Positions 1 to 5,151 of a stretch of 5,416 nucleotides of DNA are shown here, piece after piece. A model generated the notes under the pieces. It searched no databases. It saw only the letters and a list, made by a program, of their open reading frames with translations, and was not told the origin of the DNA. Position numbers and translations under genes: made by a program. Each line of letters starts with the position of its first letter. Position 1 is the first letter of the stretch. The DNA is from Spirochaetales bacterium (GTDB lineage: Bacteria; Spirochaetota; Spirochaetia; Treponematales; UBA12059). Where the stretch lies: contig SPCK01000169.1 in the NCBI GenBank assembly GCA_004525355.1, positions 1-5,416 on the forward strand. The letters are read 5' to 3'.

Positions 1-647
1 TGGGACATTCGGAATTCCTTGCCCAGACTATCTTTGAGCAGGAGGTAGGGAGCGTCCGAATACGACGCTTGGTACAGCGTAAGCCCCGCATAACGCAGCG
101 GCGTATTGACACGGATCTCGAAATTTTCCTTGACCGTCACGCCATCCTTGATCAGGTCGACCACGGACACCCAGTCCCTGGGTCTGCCGTCGTCATAGCG
201 CTCGAAGCGGAATTCCTTGAGGTACATGACCGATCCGTCGGGGAGGTTCACGCCTTCGCCTTGAGCGAGCATGACGGAGCCTTCCCAATGTCTCGAATAT
301 GACCAGACAGATCCGAGTACGAGGAGCATCAATCCCAGGTGCAGGATATCCGGCCCGAAGCGCTTCTTTCCCTTCCGCTGGAGCTCCCTGACGAGGCGTT
401 TGATCGTGCAGGTGGAGAGGTTCGCGAAAAAGAGCAGCGCAGGCACGATGAAGAGAATCGATCCGAAGAAGGAACCGAACCCCGTCTGCACCACCAGCTC
501 CGCGAGTGGGCGGGGATACAGGGTGCGATACTCCTCCGGCGACAGGCCCTGGGGCACCAGCGTCGCCAGAATACTGGTCACGACCAGATAGCCGATGAGA
601 GCGATAGCGAGTTTCAGCGACGCGAATTTTTCCAGAATTTTTTTCAC
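1..647 (-). CDS. resB: ResB-family cytochrome c biogenesis protein, 5' part (3' end outside window)
   Basis: ResB (CcsB/Ccs1-like) is the membrane partner of ResA/CcsA in system II cytochrome c maturation; it helps deliver heme to, or keep reduced, the CXXCH cysteines of apocytochromes on the outer face of the membrane. The open frame on the minus strand gives 215 residues before the left edge. The N terminus MKKILEKFASLKLAIALIGY is the typical ResB opening, followed by TM1 ending in LATLVPQ (about 12-33), TM2 (about 58-80, ending FFANLSTC) and TM3 (about 99-118) with the family-typical HLGL (His103). A soluble domain then carries VNTPLRYAGLTLYQASY (180-196), the best family signature. Start: GTG at 647-645, preceded by AGAGGAAGG (659-651); no ATG fits this frame. 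The missing C terminus should hold the rest of the periplasmic domain and the last TM. No ccsA-like partner is visible because the downstream side is cut off. Confidence 0.92.
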   Translation of the reverse strand, partial: MKKILEKFASLKLAIALIGYLVVTSILATLVPQGLSPEEYRTLYPRPLAELVVQTGFGSFFGSILFIVPALLFFANLSTCTIKRLVRELQRKGKKRFGPDILHLGLMLLVLGSVWSYSRHWEGSVMLAQGEGVNLPDGSVMYLKEFRFERYDDGRPRDWVSVVDLIKDGVTVKENFEIRVNTPLRYAGLTLYQASYSDAPYLLLKDSLGKEFRMS

Positions 648-730
648 GGGCCTTCCTCTGGGCAGACGGTAGCAAGCCCATCCTGCCGCATGGCGCAACG
701 CGCTACGTGCGACGCGCGACGCGCCAAGAG

Positions 731-760
731 TACGTTGACACTCCGAATAGTGTCAACGTA
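731..760. promoter_or_regulatory. Perfect 12-6-12 bp inverted repeat, probable operator
   Basis: TACGTTGACACT (731-742), spacer CCGAAT (743-748), AGTGTCAACGTA (749-760). Both arms match perfectly over 12 bp. The centre lies about 98 bp upstream of the resB GTG on the minus strand. Each arm contains a TTGACA -35-like hexamer, one per strand. On the minus strand that hexamer is followed after 18 nt by TACTCT, a weak -10, so a protein bound here could block the resB promoter. The lack of a T-tract on either side argues against a terminator. The symmetry suits a dimeric regulator, but I cannot name the family; the arms do not match the CRP (TGTGA-N6-TCACA) or FNR (TTGAT-N4-ATCAA) consensus. Confidence 0.6.
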
Positions 761-903
761 ACAGGGCATTATGTACAGGTCATCCGACAATTTCGTCGCG
801 ACTTGCGGGCAGTGCCGGGGCAACTGACCACGAAGTCATCGTCCACTGCGACTCCGGCGTCCTGGGCCCCGAATGGTGGTGGGCACGGGCCGTTCACGCT
901 ACG

Positions 904-933
904 CCGCCGGTCAACTACCGGCGGATTCTTATT
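904..933 (+). terminator. Hairpin resembling an intrinsic terminator, no visible upstream gene
   Basis: CCGCCGGT (904-911), loop CAACT, ACCGGCGG (917-924): a perfect 8-bp GC-rich stem, followed on the plus strand by ATTCTTATT. The T-rich tail is imperfect. On the minus strand no T-rich tail follows, so only rightward termination makes sense. No plus-strand gene precedes it; it could end a small RNA starting near 760-780, or insulate the promoter at 1018. Confidence 0.4.
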
Positions 934-1017
934 ATCCGAACGGATTGCGTAACTCATAAACAACGTTCATACGAAGTCAAATCTGCGATTAATATCTCTC
1001 AAATTTGTCAATAGTCC

Positions 1018-1047
1018 TTGAATATACCGCATTTAAAGCGTTATGAT
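1018..1047 (+). promoter_or_regulatory. Sigma70-like promoter for the EIIA-CBS/permease operon
   Basis: TTGAAT (1018-1023), 18-nt spacer, TATGAT (1042-1047), lying in an AT-rich island and pointing at the gene starting at 1088. Predicted transcription start is near 1054, giving a leader of about 34 nt that includes the AGGGGG ribosome site at 1077-1082. TATGAT matches the -10 consensus at 5 of 6 positions; the -35 is weaker (4 of 6). Confidence 0.45.
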
Positions 1048-1087
1048 CGATTCAACCGCGAATTATTAAGCGGCCCAGGGGGTAATC

Positions 1088-1993
1088 ATGAAACTGGCCC
1101 ATCTCCTAGACCCACGACTCGTCTTGATGGGAAAAGAGTATTCCAACCTCGACGAGGCATTGCATTCCGCCGTCGATGCCGCCGCAGACGCATACCGCTC
1201 GACTATCCGCAGAGACGAGGCTCTGGCCCGTGTCATGGAACGTGAGGCGCTCGGCGGCACGGTCCTCCCGACCGGAGTGGCGATACCCCATGCCAGGCTT
1301 GATGCGTTCGACGACCTGGTAATCGTACCCGTGGTACCCAGGAGCCCGATCCAACGCGGACCAGGGGAACCTCCCATTCGCCTCCTGTGGCTCCTTCTGA
1401 CCTCAAAGGTCGGAAGCCCCCTGTATCTGACCTCCCTGGCGGCAATCGCCTCTATCGCAAAGGACGAAGGTTTTCTCGCCTCGCTCCTGAACGTCGACAC
1501 TCCTGCCCGATTCGTCAGCCTGGTCGAGGAAGCCGGGTACGAAATCAAGAAAGGCTTGCGCGTAGAGGACATCATGGCCAGGGACGTCGTCTCGATTCGC
1601 GATAACGCTACCCTCAAGGACCTGATAGATATCATGTATACGCGCAAGCTGCGCTACCTGCCGGTGGTGGACGATACGGGCAGACTCATCGGCGAGCTGG
1701 GCATACTCGACCTGATTTCCGCCGGCATTCCCGACTATGCCCTGCGCTTGACCAGCCTGGATTTCCTGGACGAGCTGGCGCCGATGGAAGAGCTGCTGGC
1801 GAGGGAGAACGAGATTTCCGTTCGGTCCATCATGAAGCCTGCCGTCGATCCGCTGTCACCATCTTCATCCGTATTCGATGCGGCCCTACGCATGACCAAG
1901 CGCAGGAAGCGCCACTTTCCGGTCACGGAAGGAGGACGGCTCGTGGGAGTCGTTTCGTCGATGGACATCCTGTCCAAGGTTCTCCGCTCGTAA
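1088..1993 (+). CDS. PTS EIIA (Ntr/fructose type) domain fused to a CBS-domain pair; putative transporter regulator
   Basis: A 301-residue soluble fusion. Residues about 5-150 form an EIIA domain of the PtsN/FruA type: LLDPRLVLMG at the start, and GVAIPHAR (63-70) with His68 as the expected phosphorylated histidine; PLYLTSLAAIASI (111-123) is the usual helix region. Residues about 157-212 form one CBS repeat (VEDIMARDVVSIRDNATLKDLI through YLPVVDDTGRLIGELGILDLI) and about 244-299 a second (VRSIMK through HFPVTEGGRLVGVVSSMDIL), linked by an acidic helix. CBS pairs usually bind adenine nucleotides. Start: ATG at 1088, with AGGGGG five nt upstream. The permease gene follows after 10 nt, and its AGGGGG overlaps this stop codon, so the two are surely co-transcribed. 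The likely job, by inference, is to control the permease according to phospho-PTS and energy state. No EIIB/EIIC or sugar genes are nearby, so a direct role in sugar uptake is unlikely. The family assignment is firm; the regulatory role is not proven. Confidence 0.92.
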   Translation: MKLAHLLDPRLVLMGKEYSNLDEALHSAVDAAADAYRSTIRRDEALARVMEREALGGTVLPTGVAIPHARLDAFDDLVIVPVVPRSPIQRGPGEPPIRLLWLLLTSKVGSPLYLTSLAAIASIAKDEGFLASLLNVDTPARFVSLVEEAGYEIKKGLRVEDIMARDVVSIRDNATLKDLIDIMYTRKLRYLPVVDDTGRLIGELGILDLISAGIPDYALRLTSLDFLDELAPMEELLARENEISVRSIMKPAVDPLSPSSSVFDAALRMTKRRKRHFPVTEGGRLVGVVSSMDILSKVLRS

Positions 1994-2003
1994 GGGGGCT
2001 GCA

Positions 2004-3278
2004 ATGAATTCACAGGCAGTACTGGCCGTCATCATTTTCGGAGCCGTCTACCTCGCCATCACCACGGATCTGGTAAACAAGACCGCCGCGGCTATTCTGG
2101 GCGGAATGCTGATGATCATTTTCGGCATCGTCAGCCAGACTAAAGCATTCTCCTACGTCGACTGGGGGGTAATTTTCCTGCTCATCGGCATGATGGTGAT
2201 CACCGGCATAACCAAGCGCACGGGGCTGTTCCAGTACCTGGCCATCAAGGTTGCCAAGCTGGCCCGAGGCGAGCCGATGGCAATCATGATACTCCTTTCG
2301 CTGGTCACGGCCATAACGTCGGCCTTCCTTGACAACGTGACGACGGTGCTCATCATCGTGCCGATCACCTTCCTCATCGCGGTGGAACTCGGCGTCAATC
2401 CCACGCCCTTCGTAATCGCCCTTGCCATCGCCTCCAACATCGGCGGCACCGCAACGCTGATCGGCGATCCACCCAACATCATGATAGGAAGCGCGTCGGG
2501 CTTCAGCTTCATGGACTTTCTCCTGAACCTGTCCCCGGTAGTCATCGTTATCCTGATAGCATTCTCGGGATTCATTACCCTGGTGTTCCGTAAGAAGCTC
2601 AAAGTATCCAACGAGCGCAAGGCGCGCATCATGGACTTCGACGAGAGCAAGGCTATCACCGACAAGGTCCTGCTTTGGAAGAGTCTCCTGGTGCTCGGCC
2701 TGGTCATCGTGGCCTTCCTGCTCCATGGCGCACTTGGACTGGAACCGGCGACCGTCGCACTCTCCGGCGCCGCCCTCCTCCTGATCATATCGGGCTACAA
2801 GGAAGTCGAGACGATCTTCGCCGAGATAGAGTGGACCACGGTGCTCTTCTTCCTGGGCCTGTTCATGATCGTCGGGGCGCTTGTGGACATCGGCGTCATG
2901 GGCCTGCTTTCCAAGTCACTCCTCTCAGCGACGTCGGGGCACCTTCGGGTCACCACCTTCGCGATACTCTGGGGATCCGGAATACTGTCCGCGTTCGTGG
3001 ACAACATCCCGTTCGTGGCTACCATGATCCCCCTGATCAAGGACATGAGCCAGAGCCTGGGCGCCTCCGCCGTGGAACCTTTGTGGTGGGCTCTCTCCCT
3101 GGGCGCGTGCCTCGGCGGAAACGGCACCTTGATCGGCGCATCCGCGAACGTTATTTCCGCGGGAATATCCGCGAAGAACGGTCACCCGATTTCATTCATG
3201 CAGTTCTTCAAGTACGGCAGCATCTTCATGATCATCTCGCTGATCATCTCGAGCGTGTACCTGCTGATACGTTGGTAG
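2004..3278 (+). CDS. SLC13/ArsB-type permease (CitMHS fold, ion transporter superfamily)
   Basis: A 424-residue polytopic membrane protein of about 10-11 helices with a clear internal duplication. Half 1 has VDWGVIFLLIGMMVI (52-66), AFLDNVTTVLIIVP (107-120) and SNIGGTATLIGDPPNIMIG (144-162). Half 2 repeats these as IEWTTVLFFLGLFMIV (275-290), AFVDNIPFVATMIP (330-343) and LGGNGTLIGASANVISAG (370-387). These paired DN and GGxxTLIG motifs mark the SLC13/ArsB/NhaD/P-protein superfamily, where they line the substrate and ion path. A charged cytoplasmic loop (about 196-225) separates the halves. Length is normal for the family. The substrate cannot be read from sequence: dicarboxylates, sulfate, arsenite or Na+/H+ exchange are all possible. 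No arsenic genes flank it; the ArsR regulator at the right edge is 1.9 kb away, on the other strand and beyond the Sec locus. Start: ATG at 2004 with AGGGGG at 1993-1998. It is the second gene of an operon with the EIIA-CBS protein, its likely regulator. Confidence 0.92.
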   Translation: MNSQAVLAVIIFGAVYLAITTDLVNKTAAAILGGMLMIIFGIVSQTKAFSYVDWGVIFLLIGMMVITGITKRTGLFQYLAIKVAKLARGEPMAIMILLSLVTAITSAFLDNVTTVLIIVPITFLIAVELGVNPTPFVIALAIASNIGGTATLIGDPPNIMIGSASGFSFMDFLLNLSPVVIVILIAFSGFITLVFRKKLKVSNERKARIMDFDESKAITDKVLLWKSLLVLGLVIVAFLLHGALGLEPATVALSGAALLLIISGYKEVETIFAEIEWTTVLFFLGLFMIVGALVDIGVMGLLSKSLLSATSGHLRVTTFAILWGSGILSAFVDNIPFVATMIPLIKDMSQSLGASAVEPLWWALSLGACLGGNGTLIGASANVISAGISAKNGHPISFMQFFKYGSIFMIISLIISSVYLLIRW

Positions 3279-3309
3279 ACCTGCCTCCGATGAAGCATCA
3301 ATGCCCGCC

Positions 3310-3338
3310 TTGACGAGCATTGACCGCGGCCATAGTAT
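3310..3338 (+). promoter_or_regulatory. Sigma70-like promoter for the tRNA-Sec-like gene and selA
   Basis: TTGACG (3310-3315), 17-nt spacer, TAGTAT (3333-3338); predicted start near 3345, about 27 nt before the tRNA 5' end. It lies in the 93-nt gap after the permease stop. A 5-bp hairpin GGCGG/CCGCC (3350-3354, 3361-3365) falls between the predicted start and the tRNA. A second TTGACC at 3320 has no good -10 partner. Confidence 0.5.
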
Positions 3339-3371
3339 TGATACCGGTTGGCGGCGTTCTCCGCCTGTCAT

Positions 3372-3463
3372 GGAAGCTGATGGGGTCCGGTGGCTCCCGC
3401 GGTCTTGAAAAACCGTTGGCTGCGAATGTCGCGGCGGTAGGTTCGATTCCTGCCTCTTTCGCC
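3372..3463 (+). tRNA. selC: tRNA-Sec-like gene with aberrant anticodon loop (TGA, 8 nt) and damaged acceptor stem; probably a decaying selC
   Basis: tRNA-Sec features that are kept: a 6-bp D stem (3382-3387 with 3392-3397, two G-T pairs) closed by the tetraloop CGGT, the hallmark TCCGGTGG stretch, a long variable arm (3419-3424 with 3430-3435) and a 5-bp T stem (3437-3441 with 3449-3453) with loop TTCGATT. The anticodon stem GCGGT/ACCGT (3399-3403, 3412-3416) encloses CTTGAAAA, eight nt, with TGA in the anticodon place; normal tRNA-Sec has seven nt with TCA. In the acceptor, GGAAG (3372-3376) pairs with CTTTC (3456-3460, one G-T), but CT/T forms an internal loop before G3379-C3454, so the 8-bp stem is disrupted. 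Discriminator G3461 is followed by CCT, so CCA is not encoded. Position directly before selA confirms the identity. A tRNA-Ser is unlikely because of the 6-bp D stem and tetraloop. It is best read as a degenerate selC; a recoded tRNA-Sec variant is the exciting but less likely reading. Confidence 0.7.
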
Positions 3464-3464
3464 T

Positions 3465-4934
3465 ATGATGGAAACAAACGAGCGACTTTCAGGCATTCCC
3501 CAGATCGAACAGCTCCTGTCCGATTCCGAGCTGTCGCTATTCATCCCGCTCCTGTCCCGCCCGATGACGACCAAGGCGATCGCCTCCGTTCTGGCGGCAA
3601 TTCGCAGGCGCGCTCTCGCCGATCCAGCCTATCTTCCTGATCCTGAGGCGTGCCGGCTCCTCGCCCTGCGCACCCTGGAGCGGATAAACCGCAGGCGCTT
3701 CAGGAAAGTGCTCAATGGTACGGGTATCGTACTGCATACCAACCTGGGGCGCTCGCCCATCCGGACGGATTTCTGGGATGAAGCCAGGGAGGCCAATAGC
3801 TCATACGCGCCGGTCGAGCTGGACTTGGAGAATGGCAAGCGAGGCGGCCACGGCGGATTGACCCCCGAACTGGCCGCCCTGCTCGTCGGAGCCGAGGATA
3901 CCCTGATAACGAACAACAACGCGGCTGCCGTGTTATTGGCCCTCTCGGCCCTGGCCAGGGGCAAGGAAGTAATCGTGGCCAGAGGCGAGCAGGTGCAGAT
4001 AGGCGGGGGATTCAGGATACCTGAGATTCTTGAACTGGCCGGTGCCCGAATCGTCGAGGTTGGCACCACGAATATCGTGGATGCATCCGACTACGCCGAT
4101 GCTGTGAACGCGGAAACGGCCTGCGTGCTGGTCGTGCATACCTCCATATTCGCGCTCAGGGGCTTCACCCGCCGGCCCTCCCAGGCGGAACTCGTCAAGG
4201 CCCTTCCCCCTGGCCTGCCGGTGATCGTGGATCAGGGTTCAGGTTGCATCGATGAGGAGATACCCGGAGAGACGCCGGCGGCCGCATACCTGAAAGCCGG
4301 CTGCGCGCTGGTGTGCTTCTCGGGGGACAAGCTCTTGGGAGGCCCCCAGGCCGGCATCATCGCGGGCCGGGCCGATCTTGTAGCAATCCTCCGCGAGCAT
4401 CCCCTGTACCGTGCGTTCCGTCCGGGCAAGACGATTTATTCCCTGCTCGAACGCGCCCTTGTGGCACGGCTCAACGGGGAACCGGGTCCTGCCGGATCGG
4501 CTCGGGAGCGAAGCATCGACGACCTGAAGAAACTCGCCAGGAAGATACGATCCAAGCTACCCGACGGATCTGCGCGAGTCGTAGACTCGGAGGCGGCTTC
4601 CGGGGGAGGCATGGGTCCCGACGAGGCCTTCCCTTCCATTGCCTTGGCCCTCTCGTCCACGGCATCCACGGAGTTGCTCGCTTCGGCGCTCAGGAGGGCC
4701 GCGGCACCGCTTGTCGGCATCGTCAGGAACGGCGAAGTACAGGTCGACATGGCTGCCCTGGCGCATGAGGATCCCGCTCTTATCGCCGCGACAATAGAAT
4801 GGGGACTCGAGAAATCAGCCAGCCTCATGGCCGCGGCGAGACGCGCAGAAGAACGCAAGCTGGCTGTCGGAGGCAGATCCCGTCCCATCCATGACGGCGT
4901 CACGGTCAAGGCGGCTCCCGGCGAAGAAGCCTGA
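3465..4934 (+). CDS. selA: L-seryl-tRNA(Sec) selenium transferase (SelA), intact
   Basis: SelA is a cytoplasmic PLP enzyme that converts Ser-tRNA(Sec) to Sec-tRNA(Sec) using selenophosphate. The 489-residue frame has the N-terminal tRNA-binding helical region (about 1-80), VLNGTGIVLHTNLGR (82-96), TNNNAAAVLLAL (149-160), QIGGGFRIP (178-186), VDQGSG (255-260) and the PLP-lysine motif FSGDKLLGGPQAGII (285-299, Lys289). HPLYRAFR (312-319) keeps the two arginines of the selenophosphate region. SGGGMGPDEAFPS (379-391) marks the C-terminal domain. A tail of about 40 residues after 450 is longer than in most SelA. The family-typical VGTTNRT reads VGTTNIV here, and the RGxR...H region reads RGGHGG; I believe these are subfamily features, but have not checked. 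Start: ATG at 3465 or 3468, since an in-frame stop (3438) lies inside the tRNA and no Shine-Dalgarno is possible between them. The stop overlaps the selB remnant start (TGATG). selA looks functional although both of its partners in this locus are damaged. Confidence 0.95.
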   Translation: MMETNERLSGIPQIEQLLSDSELSLFIPLLSRPMTTKAIASVLAAIRRRALADPAYLPDPEACRLLALRTLERINRRRFRKVLNGTGIVLHTNLGRSPIRTDFWDEAREANSSYAPVELDLENGKRGGHGGLTPELAALLVGAEDTLITNNNAAAVLLALSALARGKEVIVARGEQVQIGGGFRIPEILELAGARIVEVGTTNIVDASDYADAVNAETACVLVVHTSIFALRGFTRRPSQAELVKALPPGLPVIVDQGSGCIDEEIPGETPAAAYLKAGCALVCFSGDKLLGGPQAGIIAGRADLVAILREHPLYRAFRPGKTIYSLLERALVARLNGEPGPAGSARERSIDDLKKLARKIRSKLPDGSARVVDSEAASGGGMGPDEAFPSIALALSSTASTELLASALRRAAAPLVGIVRNGEVQVDMAALAHEDPALIAATIEWGLEKSASLMAAARRAEERKLAVGGRSRPIHDGVTVKAAPGEEA

Positions 4935-5056
4935 TGCGAGTATCTCGGGAGGCCCGGGTACGTAGATCACTGCAAGATGGCAGGTCCACTGGAGCATGGG
5001 GTCTGGATCTGGCCATCCCAGTCATAGCCGCGGATGACGGTTTGATGCCCCAGACC
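4934..5056 (+). pseudogene. selB: Decayed selB remnant (selenocysteine-specific elongation factor)
   Basis: SelB is the GTPase that brings Sec-tRNA(Sec) to UGA codons. The ATG at 4934 overlaps the selA stop, as expected for a native selA-selB junction, and starts MRV. After a frameshift at about 4943, the next frame reads LGRPGYVDHCKMAG (4944-4985), which aligns with the SelB N terminus LGTAGHVDHGKTAL. The P-loop Gly and Thr are changed to Cys and Met. A further shift then gives GLDLAIPVIAADDGLMPQT (5000-5056) in the frame of the ATG, matching the conserved IDLALLVIAADDGVMPQT block normally found about 50 codons later; switch I and the DVPGH motif are missing. The frame opened by the ATG continues to a stop at 5180-5182 without further recognisable SelB sequence. 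No ATPase/GTPase or winged-helix domains remain, so no functional SelB can be made from here. Confidence 0.75.
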
Positions 5057-5070
5057 TATCGCTGGAACGA

Positions 5071-5136
5071 CGAGCGGGCGGTCCTGGCCGTGGCCGAAAC
5101 GAGCCCGGTGTCATTGCCCGCGAGCGGGCGGTCCTG
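5071..5136. repeat. 16-bp direct repeat, 50-bp period, next to the selB remnant
   Basis: CGAGCGGGCGGTCCTG occurs at 5071-5086 and again at 5121-5136, identical over 16 bp with different flanks. The second copy overlaps a short palindrome, GCCCGC-GA-GCGGGC (5116-5129). The 50-bp offset changes the reading frame. The repeats sit where SelB similarity stops and may be a trace of the duplications and deletions that eroded the gene. They could also simply be GC-rich coincidence. Confidence 0.5.
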
Positions 5137-5151
5137 CGAATTGTGCAAGCG

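Larger units (their letters stand above)
648..1087. other. 440-nt intergenic region between divergent resB and the EIIA-CBS operon
   Basis: No convincing gene lies here. Short frames on both strands (for example minus 963-769, 64 codons) have no recognisable domain and no good ribosome site. From left to right it holds a tandem 7-bp repeat GCGACGC (709-715 and 716-722), a perfect 30-bp interrupted palindrome (731-760), a GC-rich stretch with several possible hairpins (about 770-900), a terminator-like hairpin (904-933), then a distinctly AT-rich leader (about 950-1070) with a promoter for the rightward operon. The divergent arrangement means it must supply promoters for both flanking genes. 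Confidence 0.6.

Noticed and set aside
193..681. 162-codon open frame on the minus strand with an ATG
   Set aside because: It is out of frame with the clearly ResB-like translation of the same strand, is rich in Arg, Ala and Pro, and shows no domain.
810..880. Resemblance to cobalamin riboswitch pieces (GGGGCAACTG, then TCCACTG)
   Set aside because: The core AGGGAA and GGTGC/AATCC elements and a closing P1 stem are absent, and no B12-related gene follows; chance similarity is more likely.
769..963. 64-codon minus-strand open frame in the intergenic region
   Set aside because: No recognisable domain or ribosome site, and it overlaps the terminator-like hairpin and a GC-rich structured stretch.
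3350..3365. GGCGG/CCGCC hairpin as terminator of the permease operon
   Set aside because: Only 5 bp, no T-tract follows, and it lies downstream of the predicted tRNA promoter.
3372..3463. Assignment as an ordinary tRNA-Ser(TGA)
   Set aside because: The 6-bp D stem closed by CGGT, the TCCGGTGG stretch and the position directly before selA are tRNA-Sec features; tRNA-Ser has a larger D loop and a 7-nt anticodon loop.
4932..4934. selA TGA as a selenocysteine codon giving a SelA-SelB fusion
   Set aside because: TGATG is a common stop-start overlap, and the downstream sequence is a frameshifted remnant, so readthrough would not give a useful product.
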